The notes: generated by a model from the sequence alone, not told the origin. A DNA stretch of 64,000 nucleotides from Rhodomyrtus psidioides (GCA_021437785.1 JAILYB010000215.1:682001-746000); one strand, 5' to 3'; counted from the stretch's first letter, positions 18,600-31,953 are shown. Made by a program: numbers and translations.

Positions 18600-19231
18600 T
18601 ACACTGATTTTAGGGGAAAAAAAAGAAAGAAAGAAAGAGATGGAACAAACTAGGAATGGAACCCATGACCATTAAAGCACTTTGCCCAAATGACAACCAA
18701 CGGGGCAAACAATAGAATTAGCAATATTTTTCGCAGTTTAATTAATCTATACACACATTAAAAGACGTGATTTTAATTTGGATTTGAAAAACTGCCTAGA
18801 CCCATTTTCTACTTCAAAAAACATGATATAATGAGGTTGGCATGGAAAGATTGAAAGAGAAAAAAGGGAAATGAGGGTTCGTTCGAGATTGAGAATTGGC
18901 ACCGGAGGGAGAAAATGCAAAATTGACAAGAAAAACGGCATTTTTGGGGGAAAAAGGCCGGCCAAACTGCCTATGGCTATTTGCCAATGGATTCGTCTCG
19001 AAAAATTACGTGAAATAAAAAAAAAATATTCGTCTAAAATGGATGTCTAAGCGATGAGATATGCCCTTCCAAAGTTTTTCCTTTCTCTACTCGTTTCCAC
19101 TCTTTTGCTGTGGTTTTACATCTATCCATGCAGTTTAAAGCTATTTAGCTGGGGTTTTCCATCAATCTATTACTGCGATTTCTAACATATTAATGCAATT
19201 TTCAACATACTCTTGGGCCTACAGCACTTTA
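18600..19231. other. Interior of the fold-back, no gene seen
   Basis: AT-rich DNA between the two arms with no coding signal or transposase remnant that I can recognise. Confidence 0.4.
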
Positions 19232-19586
19232 CCCTTTGTTGTCATTTTTTAAGTAATGATTGATAATTATGTTATAAAAAAAAACTTCAAAAGATAAATC
19301 ATCACAAATAAAATAAACATCAATAATTAAAAATATGAAATTTTTTAAAAAATAAAATAAAAGGGCTCCTGGGCTTGCTCGGCAGTCAGGTTGCCGAGCG
19401 GGCCGCTGTCCAGGTCCACTTGGCAGCTCAACTGCCGAGCGGGCCTCGCTGGAGGCCCACTCGGCAGTACGAGTGTCGAGTGGGTGCCGCTCATCCCGAT
19501 GACTACCGAGCGGCACCCAATTAGGTAATTTTTTTAATTCTATTTCAGTAATTTTTTTAAAAAAAATTCTAATTTGGAAAAAAGCC
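19232..19586 (-). repeat. Right arm of the fold-back repeat
   Basis: Reverse-complement relative of 18087-18345, slightly longer because of extra copies of the GGCAGT...CCGAGCGGGC patch. Together the arms resemble a large fold-back or two inverted copies of one small element. Confidence 0.65.
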
Positions 19587-19984
19587 CGCATATAGAAAGT
19601 GACCATGTGATGGAGGTTGGAAAACACTAATGCTTATATTCGTGAAGTGAACGTCAGCCGATAGTGGATTCTTAGGGCATAAAGAGAGATTATTTCATCT
19701 CCTCTCCACTTCCTAGAGTTCTCTACCTTCACCGTCCTCCTTTCCACCACCATTGCCTCAGATTTGGCATAGCACTCTGCCGTCATTGTCCTCACCGGTT
19801 CCAATTCCTACCCCTCCTCTTCTGACCTCAAGCGCCACCTCCTCTTCCCCACCTCTTTCGCCAACTCGCGTGTTGTTGTCGTGTCCATCTCGTTAATCGC
19901 GTATCCGAATGTGTCCGCGTGTATCAAAAACATATCCAACACCGACACGGTGGCTCCAAGAACGTGTCGATGCTTCATAGGGTA
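19587..19984. other. Spacer, no gene seen
   Basis: Contains pyrimidine-rich sequence and a GTGTCCGCGTGTATC-type stretch seen also near 21390 and 35370, a dispersed repeat. No ORF is supported. Confidence 0.35.
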
Positions 19985-21005
19985 CTATTGATCACATGAC
20001 TCACACTTACCCCATGTTCAAGCAATAGAAAATAGTGGTGGCAAACAGTTCCCTAGCCACTATTGCAAAAATGGATTATATCCATATTATGCCCATTCTC
20101 ACTCTAAAAGGTATCCCTCATGTGTCGAAACTATCAGGCAATCTTGTCTTCATATAAAAGCTCACCTAAGACCTCACATGTTATGCAAGTTTTCACCCTA
20201 CATACCATGCTTTTCAAGAACAAGATTTAGAGAAGAAGATTAGACTTGGTAATAAGAAAAATGGGTTGTACTATCTTGAGACACAGAGAATTTCGAAGAA
20301 AGTGTCATGAATAATGTATCATTGTTTATTTCTTGGTACTTTAAATAAAGATGTCATTTGGCTTTATCATTTTCGTTTTGGTTATTCATTTTTTCATGTC
20401 ATAATATCTTGTTACATTCTTTGTTTAAAGGATTAGATGTGAGTGAATTTCAATATGATACTTGTGAATTTACTAAGCACATTAGTGTATCTTTTTCTAT
20501 TAACAAAAAAAGAAGTTCTTGTTCTTTTGATTTGATTCACAATGACATTTGGGGACCCTCCCAATTCCAAATATCTCGGGGGCTCAATGGTTTGTTTCTC
20601 TAATCGATGATTGCACTAGTATCTCACAGATATTCTTATCCAAACACAAATCTGATATAAGTAGTATTGATCCTATTTCCATTCCATGGGTCAACCATCA
20701 ATTTGGAGTCAAAATTAAGAGCTTTAGGTCAGATAATGCCCGAGACTACCTTAATCATATCTTGTCAACCTATTTCTAAGAAGAAGTGATTAATCATGAA
20801 TCATCGTGTGTAAACACATCACAACAAAATGGAGTTGTTAAAAGAAAAAAAAATGGTCATGTTCTTAACACTACTCGAGCATTGTTGTTTCATGAGAATG
20901 TCCATAAGTCATATTGGGGGGAAGCCATCCTTACATCTACATGCATGATTGATATCAAAAGTATTAGAATTTACAATTCCGATGTAACGCCCCAGTCACG
21001 CCACA
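19985..21005 (+). pseudogene. Ty1-copia pol fragment (protease end to integrase), broken
   Basis: Fragments of a copia polyprotein follow in correct order but in shifting frames: a protease-side end (IDHMTHTYPMF), the pre-integrase region (KIRLGNKKNGLYYLET), then the integrase core with HNDIWGPS, FVSLIDDCT, IKSFRSDNARDY and the NTSQQNGV...RKNGH block, ending near SYWGEAILT. Several frameshifts and stops break it, so it is inactive. No LTRs for it are evident and reverse transcriptase is missing. It predates element 2 by the amount of decay. Confidence 0.85.
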
Positions 21006-21875
21006 ACTTAAGGCTTACTAATTCGTGTTCTCTGCTTTAATCTTTCGTCATATTATTTGGCGCATGCAGAAGCTTTAAATAGAAAATCAAACTGGGCAGC
21101 CATACTAGCACAAGTGCATGGAACACAAAACACCAATCAACAGGCATACCTACAAGGGATATTGCCTTTCATGGGTTGAACTAACCAGCTAATACACATT
21201 GCAATCACTAAGATCATTCAGCAAAGTGGTTCAAAGTCTTCGTATTCACATCTCATTTGATATATATATTATTTAGTCAACCACACTATCCGCACATATT
21301 TATACAACTATTTCACCTATTTACAATATGCTCCTAAGACTAGGTTAATAGGTGAAGATCTACTCCAAAACCCAAGTAGCACCAACACTGACACGCGACA
21401 CGGGATGCGACATGACACGTCGATATGTCATTTTTAAAAATAGAAAATTCCGACACATTGTATATTAAATATATATTTTATATATACATGATAAATTAAT
21501 ATTTTTATGATTATTTCAATCGAATTAATTTAATTCAAATTAATAAATAAAAAAATAATTATAAGAAGCCTAGAATTGATTCCACATCGATGGTGAGGGA
21601 GAGAGGAAAAAGCAAAATGACTTGAAAAAAATGAGAACTAAAATATGATATCTGAAGATTTACGAAGACTATTTTGTTTTTTCTCTTTTGCACCATTCCT
21701 GCTCTTTTTTTGAAAATTGTGAAATTGCAGGTTGAATGGGAAGATGATAGTGAGGATAATGCAATTGAAATCAATAGAAAACATGGCCCAGACCGTGGGA
21801 TTTGTACTTGGACTTAAAGTTAGTTTCATCCCAATTGCACGGCTCGCATGGGTAAAAAGAATTAGATTTGAAATA
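21006..21875. other. Spacer interrupted by element 2
   Basis: AT-rich repeat debris; part (about 21590-21660) resembles 35120-35300 on the far side of element 2. No gene. Confidence 0.4.
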
Positions 21876-21880
21876 CAACT
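21876..21880. repeat. Target site duplication CAACT, left copy
   Basis: CAACT precedes the left LTR and recurs at 35071-35075 directly after the right LTR. Confidence 0.88.
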
Positions 21881-24800
21881 TGTCGCGACCTAAAAAAAAT
21901 AAGCTAATGGATTATTAGGTCAATTAAATTAACTAACCTAACTCGGACCCTCCCAAGTCCTACCAAATCGCAACGTAGGTTCATTCGTGAAAAAATATTC
22001 AATCGGAGCCGCCACTAATCATTTACGGTAGGTTGATTAGAAACCTATATAAAATAGCGAGAGAACTATTTTATCTCTACGAACCAGAGAAAATGAGTTC
22101 GGGGACTTGGTTATATTAATTAAAAATTAATACCCTTTCGATACCCAATTTTCATGAAAAGTCCTTAGTTTGATGATTTGATCTTTTTTTTTTATTTTCT
22201 TTTATTAAAAGCAATGCTAATGCAATCTAAATATATGACATGTGAAATGACATGGCAAGATGACGTGGCAAAAATGCATGACGTGGCAAAATGCATGATG
22301 TGGCAAAATGCATGACGTGGCATAATGACGTGGCAAATATGCATGACGTGGCAAAATGCATGATATGGCATAATGACGTGGCAAAATGCATGACATGGTA
22401 TAATGGCGTGGCAAATATGCATGACGTGGCAAAATGCATGATGTGGTAAAATGCATGACATGGAAAAATGATATGCAAGCTAAATTATACGATATGGCAA
22501 TGCAAATGACATTTTTTTTTTGGTATTTTCTATGTATTTTCGGATTTATGAAAAAAAGAAGTGAAAAGGCCACCCTAAAGTCAAGAGAAATATAATTTAA
22601 CTTAAGAAAAGCATGGGATTTTTTTGGGGTTTTTTTTTAGGAATTTATCTAAGTATGAAAACACAGAAAATTTGAACAAAAATAAACAATTTTGCCCATA
22701 AAACACCTTGAAATCCGAAAATCCGATTTTTATTCACAACATCCCCCGAGATTAGGGTTAGCAAGTGAATATTTTATAGAATAACCGTCGTCCCTATATA
22801 CATAGGGCAAACCTTGAAATTCTATCTAGGAATTAGCAATCCGCTCCTCAAGATTGAGGATTTGATATCTAATTCACACGTACGGACACGATCGTACTTC
22901 GAGATCGAGGTCATATGTTGCCCTTAATGTACGTTTTCCGAGGGGCTAGGCACAATTAGGGAGCATGAATTATGGGCATGATTGTCTATTTAAGTGCAAA
23001 CTTTAACAAACAAACAATCACACTAATAAGCTAAAATATGGAGCATGATATGTAACATAGCAATAAAGTGCGAACATAGACAGAATATGCAACCAGTCAT
23101 GATGAGATCATCCCAAGGAAAACATGACAATCAATCTTCGGGAATCAAGAAGAGATAACGCTAAAAAAAATTCAGAGCCCACCTTACCTTATCTGCCAAA
23201 ATTTTGCATCTTTTCATAAAATATGTGCTTATCCAACTAGATTTCGCAAATACACATGCAAGACAATCCACATATTCAAGCAAGATGTGATTAATTGAGA
23301 TGCGCGCAAATAGACAAAAGGATTGCGTGTATAAAGGTATGGAATTTTGCCAATGAAAGCCGAGCGGAACTTGCACTAAAAAAAGAACGGTACTCGCCCA
23401 AAACGGTGCTACTTCGGACTCCGAACAGCGATAATAACGAGCCTCGAACAATAATTCCTAAACCAGTAACGAAACTTTGCACGTGCGCCACGAATTTTGT
23501 GAATTAAGGCTGTCCATGGATCAATGGAATTCATGGTGGAGCTTGATGACTTGCGATGATGGTGATTGGACTCGTTGGAATACCACCAAGAAGCTAGCAA
23601 ACTTGTTGAGATTCACTTGAGACTTTGATCCTCCAAGTCTGATCATGGCGACTCTTCTCTAATGGGATCTTCTCTGGACAGACGCCGTTGTTTGTCTTTT
23701 TTCCTCTTGATGTTCCCTGCACATTGAACCATGGAGGAAAACGGGAAAACAAACAAATAAATAAATAGATGTAAGAGCAATGAAGGGTTCCTTTTTTGTT
23801 CCTCTTGTTAGAGTGCCTTTTATGGACTGATTATGCTCTCCCAGAGAACAATCCCTTTGGCTGTTTCGTCATTGATCAGCAGTGTGCTTCGTCGAGATTT
23901 GATCCTTGTGATAGACCATGGGCTGCGTCGACATCCACGAGGGTGTTTGGAGCGATGCTTGACTATGACTTGCTTTCTAGGATTGTCGGGTAAGGCTCGA
24001 ATAACCTTTTCTCTCAATTATGCTATGAGCGCAATTGCCTCCTCCATTCTCTGTGTACGTAGCTTTTCACCTATGACTATGCACTCTCTCAGATTTTTTT
24101 TCGAAAACCTCCGGGGGATATTGCAGCTTCTACTCTCGATTTTTCACACATGGGCCACCGACACCTCTCTCTCTCTATAGTCGTCCCTCACCGTGGAAAA
24201 CAAAAAAGCTTTCTCTCTTTTTCTTTTCTTTTTTTAACTCTCTTCCCCCCTTTTCAAATGAGCGAATTCTGCTCTTTTTATAGCAAACATCACTCACTTT
24301 TCATTGGAAAGCTTGGATCCGTCGAATCAATCACTGAAATTTGGCTCAAGATTGCCGCTGAGAATCGGCTGTCAATTAGTGCAAGGATTCCTCTTTTGTC
24401 GGTCTCCACGAATAACTCTTCTCTCGACGTCCAGATACACTCCGCCTATGGCTCATTCACTTTAATTTTTCCTTCTTCATCTTGCATGAACAGAAGGAAG
24501 GGAGTGATAGACAAACGTCAGAATCAATCAATCAAGCTATTGGCCTCTCTTTTCCATTGTGAGATTCAATCTTGAGAGTGAAATAAGCCCGAAGGCTTTA
24601 TTTTTGTCTTGTCCTCTTTCTTTTCTTGTAGAAAAATTCTCGTGTGCCAAGAACTACTCTCTTGATTGGCGGCACTCCATTGATTCCCCCTTTTTATTTC
24701 CTTTTGTTCCTCAACTAGATGAGCACGCACAAGTATACGGGAGGCCACCAAAATTTTAGGAAAAGGCCTTTCATTTCAAATTTTGGTCATTCAAAGGATA

Positions 24801-24998
24801 AGGGGTTTAAACAAATTTTCATAACCGCAAGCTTATGTGCTGAATTAAGCTCAAGGTCATTCATTTGTCGCCAATCCATGGAACTAAAATGATAATTATA
24901 TGAAAACCGATCTAATTTTTTTGTTTGGGGCTAGAGTTTAGTCCCTAATTTTTATGCAATAAATAATTAAATAAGAAATCAAAATTTAGTTGTCAACA
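21881..24998 (-). repeat. LTR of element 2 (3' LTR in element sense), 3118 bp
   Basis: Runs TGTCGCGACC to TTGTCAACA on the plus strand and is repeated at 31954-35070 with very few changes. All ORFs inside occur in both copies and are not genes. Confidence 0.92.
22236..22495. promoter_or_regulatory. Array of TGACGTGGCA and TGCATG motifs in LTR
   Basis: Short irregular repeats of ATGCATGACGTGGCAAA. I count seven exact TGACGTGGCA (ACGT-core, bZIP-type) and nine TGCATG (RY element, B3-type) sites in about 240 bases. The identical array lies at 32309-32568. RY plus ACGT pairs are typical of seed-type, ABA-linked promoters. Confidence 0.6.
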
Positions 24999-25065
24999 GC
25001 TGCCCCTCTTTGAGTGGACGCTCGCAGTGGTTTCGCTCAAAGACTAAAATTGAAGCCTAAATTTT
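24999..25065 (-). other. Polypurine tract and stem-loops of element 2
   Basis: Minus strand CAAAGAGGGGCAGC precedes the LTR. The inner stem TCTTTGAGTG/CGCTCAAAGA includes one wobble pair. The outer stem CAAAATTTAG (24980-24989, LTR edge) pairs perfectly with CTAAATTTTG at 25057-25066. It has the same architecture as 3040-3100 with unrelated outer-stem bases. Confidence 0.65.
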
Positions 25066-25579
25066 GCAAATGCAAATGACGATGAAATTTTTGGCGGGAG
25101 TTTTTAAATCCCTTTTTCTGATGCAAATAGAGATGATGCATGAAATGCAATACCATACATAACATGTGCTTAAAACTTCTCATATCCCATATCAAAGAGA
25201 TCCGCACATGGATCGCCTATGAAAATACCTATTTTACCAAATACCTCATAAGCTAATAATTCCCTTAACCTCCAGACTTCTAGTGGACACCGGGATGCTA
25301 AGGTACTAGCCCATCTGTTGCCAGAAGTTTCCTTCTGACATGAAACGGCGCGAGATCTGTGTAGAGTTTGAAAATGTGCTCGAGTTATGATTCGAGCTGG
25401 CCATTTTTTTGAAATCACAAGAGCGCATACATTATGAAATCGAGAAAACAAACTAAGATCACATGTAGATCTTAGGTTTTGGGGGCCTTATCCGTTATCA
25501 GAGGTTTCTCTCTGACGCGGGACAGCGCAAGATATGTGTAGGGTTTGAAAATGTGCTCAAGTTATGGTTCGAACTGGCC

Positions 25580-26515
25580 ATTTGTCTCTGGGGGACCTCC
25601 TTAACGGGTCACCATGAGTCGGTAAAAATAATCTCCCGCGACCTTCTCAAGAAGGTCTCATCGTATCAAGACAAGAGATGTCTTTTGGGACCTCCTCAAC
25701 GGGTCACCATGAGGCGGTAAAGTGTCTCTTGCGACCTCCTCAACGGGTCAGCTTGAGTCGGTAATGTGTCTCTTGCGGCCACCTCAACGGGTCAGCATGA
25801 GTCGGTAATGTGTCTCTTGCGACCTCCTCAACGGGTCAACATGAGTCGGTAAAATAATCTCTTGCGACCTTCTCAAGCAGGTATTATCGTATCAAGACAA
25901 GAGATGTCTCTTGGGACCTCCTCAACGGGTCACCATGAGGCGGTAAAGTGTCTCTTGCGACCTCCTCAACGGGTCAGCTTGAGTCGGTAATGTGTCTCTT
26001 GCGGCCACCTCAACGGGTCAACATGAGTCGGTAAAATAATCTCTTGCGACCTTCTCAAGCAGGTCTTATCGTATCAAGACAAGAGATGTCTCTTGGGACC
26101 TCCTCAACGGGTCACCATGAGGCGGTAAAGTGTCTCTTGCGACCTCCTCAACGAGTCAGCATGAGTCGGTAATGTGTCTCTTGCGACCACCTCAACGGGT
26201 CAGCATGAGTCGGTAATGTGTCTCTTGCGACCTCCTCAACGGGTCAACATGAGTCGGTAAAATAATCTCTTGCGACCTTCTCAAGCAGGTCTCATCGTAT
26301 CAAGATAAGTGATGTCTCTTGGGACCTCCTCAACGGGTCACCATGAGGCGGTAAAATAATCTATTGTGACTTTCTCAAGCAGGTCTCATCGTATCAAGAC
26401 AAGAGATGTCTCTTGGAACCTCCTCAACAGGTCACCATGATGTGCTAAAATGTCTCTTGCGACCTTCTCAAGCAGGTCTCATCGTATCAAGACAAGAGAT
26501 GATGTATCATCTAAA
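25580..26515. repeat. About 45-bp tandem repeats in 3' region of element 2
   Basis: About 18 to 20 degenerate units of GACCTCCTCAACGGGTCA followed by ATGAGTCGGTAA and TCTCTTGC, with interspersed CGTATCAAGACAAGAGATG units. The position matches the repeat block of elements 1 and 3, but the sequence differs. Confidence 0.82.
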
Positions 26516-29500
26516 TCAAGTCAGTATGAATACAAAATGGTGTGATGCCTGAAAAACTGTTGGTGCAACATGAAGAGCCAAAAATGACAACTTAAATCTT
26601 AAAAGCTGCCAATCTGAAAAGGGTTCAGAAAACTTACCTGATTTTTCTGAATGGTTCCAAATGAAATGGCCAGGCCGACTGCATCATACCTATCCAATCG
26701 CTTGAAAAACATGATGATTTGCATAAACTGTTGCGATTGCAATGTTATAGGCCAGAAAAATTTTGTGAGCTTTTGCTAGCATTATAAAGCTCCACTGGGA
26801 TTTTGTCAATAAGAAAGCATGTCTGACCTTTTTGACAATTCTGATAAACTTGAATGAGGAACTTTAGTCATAAAGTATTTTCACTCACTCTCTTGGAAAG
26901 GTTCAGGTTGAAGATATACTTACCTGAGGATTTGGAAGACTGACCAAGAATAAAAAGAGATCTGTATCTTGGCAGATAGCAAGGACATTCACCTTCCAGT
27001 TTTTCTTCAATCAAATATCTGCAGACTCTACCTGATCTGCTTTTTCCAGTAAGGTATGTTCGTTCAAAGGTCCTTGGAAGAATTTTGAGACTTTGAGAGG
27101 TAATTCAATCATCAGGAATTGCTACCTGTCAGACAATATCAAAGTGGCATGTGCAAACATAATTGCTGAAATTCATCAATGAAATCATGCACAACTATCT
27201 GCCGAGTTTGCAATAACATGTGTGTAATGACTCATAATGTGGTTCATGCCTAACCATTCTATCAAGTTCGCATTATCAATTCTGTTCAGGGAGGGTATCA
27301 CATTGTGAATATCTCGAATGTAATCCGAATGGGGTCTTCAGTCCGAAAGGGCTTTCTCTCACCCTCGAGAAAAGCTGTATATCCTGATTGCAAGATTAAA
27401 AAGAAACCACTCAACCTTACCATCATCGCATTCGATAAGGGTCCGAGTAATCTCGCAATTGGTATGACCAAGCCGATCTGGAGGTCTTGATAAGGACCGT
27501 AAAGAGGGCTAGGTCAAAGGTCTTCAAATGGGACTCCAGTCGAGTCAAGGCTGCAGAAATGAATTTCTTCGTCGTCTGCTTCAGGTTTACAAGTCAAGAA
27601 CCCTACAAAAATGAGAGAGAAATAATCTTGCTCGAACTTCTTCGAGCGATGCTTAAAATCATTTAACTCTATGTTAACTCAAGTGCCCTAATCAGAAAAG
27701 ACTTTGAAGGGTTGTAACGTAGGTTAGGATAAGGGACTGAGGAACGAAAAGGCTCATTTTGGCTCAAAAAATATATGAGAAGGGTTTGATGTTGGTGATC
27801 ATCGCAAATTTCTCACCAATCTTCGTCTTCAAACGATACCATCATTGCTTGAGAGATGGTATGAACTTCTTTGGGAATTGCACTTTGCAAAGCAACCTCT
27901 TTGAGAAATCTTCCTTACAACCAAACCCATTGGGGAATTTACAAGGAGGAATATGTACATGAAATTTACAAGTCAACATGCAACAATGTACATTTGAAAT
28001 TTATAGGAACTTTACAAATGAATGACATCGGCCTTGCTTTTGATAGGCACTTTGCTTTTTCTGATGCCGGGGATTTTTGTGAGATCAGCCTCTGCTTTTC
28101 TTACTCTCGACTCTCATTTTCTCTGTTTTTTTCTGATTTTTTTTTTCAGGAGAATGCTTATTTTTTTGAAAAGAATTTTTTTAGTGCTTTTCGACATTTC
28201 TCTTCTATCTTTTTTCTCTCTTTTTTTGGGACTGGCCCTTTTCTTTCAGACTAAATTTGCTTCTTCTTTTTCAATCCCATGATTTTGAATCAAGAATTAC
28301 AACAAGCATGTACAAACAACAATTATGAAAAATCTAAAGCACAAGATAAGTTCACACAAATTGTCTATCGACCCGATCATCTCTAACTCTGCTTCTTGGG
28401 AAAATTCTATCTTTGCCTTGGAATAAGCATATGATCACCAACATGGGTTTAAGAAATGAATTTGCAGGCTCAAGTGGGCTATGCAAGGGATGAAGTGTAC
28501 AAGATAGAGAAATGAATGCTCTTCATCATTCTAAGGCACTTGAACTAAAGTTCGAGCATAAATGTAAAGAAACACCCGAAGATTGATGTTAGTCCGAGCA
28601 AGAAATTTTCTAACCATTTACCTTGTTCTGCTTCTGGAATTACCTCGTTTCACCCCAATGTAGGGTGGTTCTTGACAGGGGTAAGAAATGGAATCGCCGA
28701 TCAAAATGGTTAATCAATGGATCACCTGTTCTGTTTGGGATAGAGAACTGAATGCCTCTGTCATTTCGGCAATCATACCTTTTACGAGAAAACCCTTCGC
28801 CTTGAAGAATGCGGAATAATACCACTCAACTCACTGGGGTTAAAATATGGGACATGTGTGTGGAAATAGCTTGCCTTTCATCATTCTGTCATGCCCCATT
28901 CTGTACATTTGATACATCATATGTAGTTTATGCTCCCTATTCAGAGTTGATAAATCAATCATGAAGAATATTCATGCATAAATCATGCAACAGGTGAGCA
29001 TTTTCAAAGTACGTGGATAAGGAAATTCCAAGCATTGTGTCATGTTTCATGAAAATCTGATGCATTTGATAAAGAATCAAGCATTGCAAGAACAGGTGAA
29101 TTGCCCCAAAACACGTAAGTGGATCAAATCAGGTCGAGGAGTCTGATACTCGTGTTGAGGATCGGCTCATTTTCGTCTTTGCCCCCGAGCGAGGGACATA
29201 TGTATGAAGGAGTCGAGCAACACTCGAGATGCTCTGGTTGCCCCTGTTCAAAGGTGATGACCGTCATGGTCGGTCCCATGTTCCCTCGTTTTCAGTCAGG
29301 ATGGGGTATAGCTTTGCCAACATGCGAGATTGTCCCAAACATGGCCAGCGCTGGGAATTCGATTTCAAGCAATGGCATACGACTCTTTTCCATGTTTAAT
29401 CCTGCATAGAAAAGCATACATGAATAAAGCCCTACAATGATGAAATGATCAAGAACTCAAGGAGCGCCAATTATGTATTTGCTTCAGTGGCAGCCATAAA

Positions 29501-29784
29501 AGACATGTCTTGTATTTTGGCTCCCCATCTTTTGACATGGCATGATCAATGGATCAGTCGAGGTTGCGACATGGACTGGCCTCGGCTGATCGATAGAATA
29601 GTGCTTAAGCTGGCTGATGCAATGCGATTGATGAGTCGATAGGGATCAGCTAAGGATTGCCCCCAAAAGTCATCATTTGGGAGGTTAAGTGATAGCTAAC
29701 AAGCCGCACCGATCAATGCAGGGACTGCCGACGGCTGATTGTTATGACTCGATCATCAGGGATCATTGAACATTTAACTCCATT
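26516..29784 (-). other. 3' noncoding region of element 2
   Basis: No intact ORF. Parts match elements 1 and 3, for example CATCGGCCTTGCTTTT at 28027 and the TTTACAAGTCAAGAACCCT stretch at 27586. T-rich frames here are chance. Confidence 0.55.
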
Positions 29785-30010
29785 ACATTTTCAGAAGTGA
29801 TCGATGGCGAAGCATGGGTCATCTCAAATGGTCGCCCTATCAGGATTGGCCAAGAATTTCCGGCCTGCTTCAGTTATTTAATCACCATGTGCGGGGCCGT
29901 CCAAGAATCGACCAGGCATATCTGCATAGGACCAGGCGAAGATGTCTTGGTAATCCCTCAGGAGCTTGGTAAGACATTCCGTCATTTGATTGGAAAGGTT
30001 TTCCCCTGAA
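29785..30010 (-). pseudogene. Decayed Ty3-gypsy (Tat-type) reverse transcriptase start
   Basis: The minus strand encodes LTKLLRDYQDIFAWSYADMPG, closely matching the segment just before the RT core of Tat/Ogre and related gypsy polyproteins (LL.EY.DVFAWSY.DMPGL). Downstream the frame breaks at stops and no further RT motifs (catalytic YxDD) are recognisable. It indicates that element 2 derives from a pol-bearing ancestor. Confidence 0.6.
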
Positions 30011-31933
30011 ACATAAAGTGGCGGAATCAGATAAACAAAAAGGGTTTAAACATGGATGCCTTGCAATTTTTCAAAAATTGATTTGTCACTTTCGAAAATC
30101 TTGAAATTTTTTAAGACCGGGGGACGAGAATTCTTGAGAAGCCCAACCCTCAGTTTCTTACCATGGATGACAAATTTGTTCGATCGTTGGGGTATCTCGG
30201 GCCAGTTTAGGATACTTCATCAAGGTTTCTAAATTTAATGAAAAGATGTAATTTTGTTGATATCAAATCAATGAATTACAATCTTAACAAAAAGAGAAAC
30301 CCTAGAATACGACATCATATGGAAATGAAAATCCTAATGCAACCTAACACATAAAGGAAAGTAGGAAATATCCCATCCAGAGGATTGCATCTGTTGCCTT
30401 GGGGAGCCTGTTTGACAATGGCGCTTATGAGTGGCCCTGATCGATTAATATATATGGGCGCAAGGTATTTGTGTTGAATTACCTGCAAAAGATAATCACT
30501 AATGAGTATGATGATGAAAATGACGTGTCGATCCATGGCTTTAGACCGAACCATCACTCAAACTTGACTCGTGACCCTAACCCGAAAATTTCAGTTTCGT
30601 CGGATTTTGGAAAACAATTCATGAAAAATAACTGAATGGTCAAAACAATTCCAAGTTTTACGGACCTGTAGCCAAAAGGAAGATGAACCACTTTCATGTT
30701 TTGGATATGGACTAGAAATGAACGGATCAATTCAGTTTATTGCATTTTTAAAAGAATTCCGTCCAAAAAACTGCTTCGTCCGGTTTTTGTTTGGAGAATG
30801 AACGGGCCCTTAAAAAGACGAATCAAGGTCCAAAAATTTGCAGCCCATTAGTTCAAAACCCATCCTATAACTTTCAAGTTTCATGATTTAACGAATGAGC
30901 CCATTTACTAATGATAAATCACAAAGTGATTCCGGAGTCAGGAAATATGTGAAATTTCAGCATGTTCCATGGCGGCCATTAATCCCACAGAAAATGAAAA
31001 ATGTATTGGATTGACCCAAAAATTTTCGACATGAGAGTTTAAGACCCCTCGAACATTTTTCATTTGAAGCATGGGCGTTAGAACTGACTCAAAAATGGTC
31101 TAAAAAATTCGAGAAAATAAATGAGGTTAGGATAAAAATCAAAACTGATTTATTGACCGAAAAAGCAATAAAGATTCAACAACCATGAAATGAAAAGAAA
31201 AAATCCTAAACAAAGGTCCTAGGAATGTAAAGGCATAAGTAAAAAGACATGACTCGACAAGACCATAAAGACAAACCTAATTTGACATGGACCGACCAAA
31301 AAATAAGATAAAGTTAGAGAGCTTACTTTACCTTGAAAAGTAAAATGCCAATCACATAGACATGCGCATGACAAGTGCAAAGTGTGTGCCCATTTTCTGA
31401 ATTTAAAAAATTTTGAAATCTTAAAGACAAACCGTACCAAATTAGATTGGTCAATGTTCAGCCTTTAAGGATTTCATTTGGGCCGAGGGTCCATTCCATG
31501 CTATGAGATCATAACCAGGTTCGGTAACCCTCCGTACCAAAACTCGGGATCGAAGACGGGGTCACCTACTCCTCGAGATCGAGGCCAAGGAAATTCTCAA
31601 TCTTGATACCATCCTAGATTTTACTAAGGTTTTGAAAATGCGGTAGTGCAAATAAATGAAAATTCATGCACAACAATTTAAGGCACTCGAAATTTCAATT
31701 TTGCAAAAATTAAGACAATCAACCTTGCAAAACAAAAGTTAGGGAACATTGCAATTAGCATAACCCTGCAAAAACATATAACACCTAATAAAGTTAGGGA
31801 CAAATCACAATCATCAAACAAGGAATCCATCATGAAAAATTTGAGGCCTAAGTCCACTAGGTCATTTAATTTTTTCGAAAATTTAAAGTACTACATTAAG
31901 TGCTTCTTGATTTTCGAAAATTTCAATTTCAGT
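30011..31933 (-). other. 5' internal and leader region of element 2
   Basis: No supported ORF. Near the primer site it shares AGACATGCGCATGA and TGCAAAAACATATAACACCT with the leaders of elements 1 and 3. No gag is detectable. Confidence 0.5.
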
Positions 31934-31950
31934 CCCCAGCGGAGTCGCCA
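31934..31950 (-). other. Primer binding site of element 2 (tRNA-Arg)
   Basis: CCCCAGCGGAGTCGCCA is an exact match to the 3' end of plant tRNA-Arg(ACG) with CCA, three bases from the LTR. Confidence 0.88.
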
Positions 31951-31953
31951 AGC

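Noticed and set aside
22192..22573. His/Cys/Met-rich minus-strand ORFs (repeated at 32265-32778)
   Set aside because: They translate the ATGCATGACGTGGCA array in three frames; not a metal-binding protein.
31934..31950. Possible tRNA-Arg gene
   Set aside because: Only the 3' end of the tRNA with CCA is present, at the LTR edge in all three elements; it is a primer binding site.
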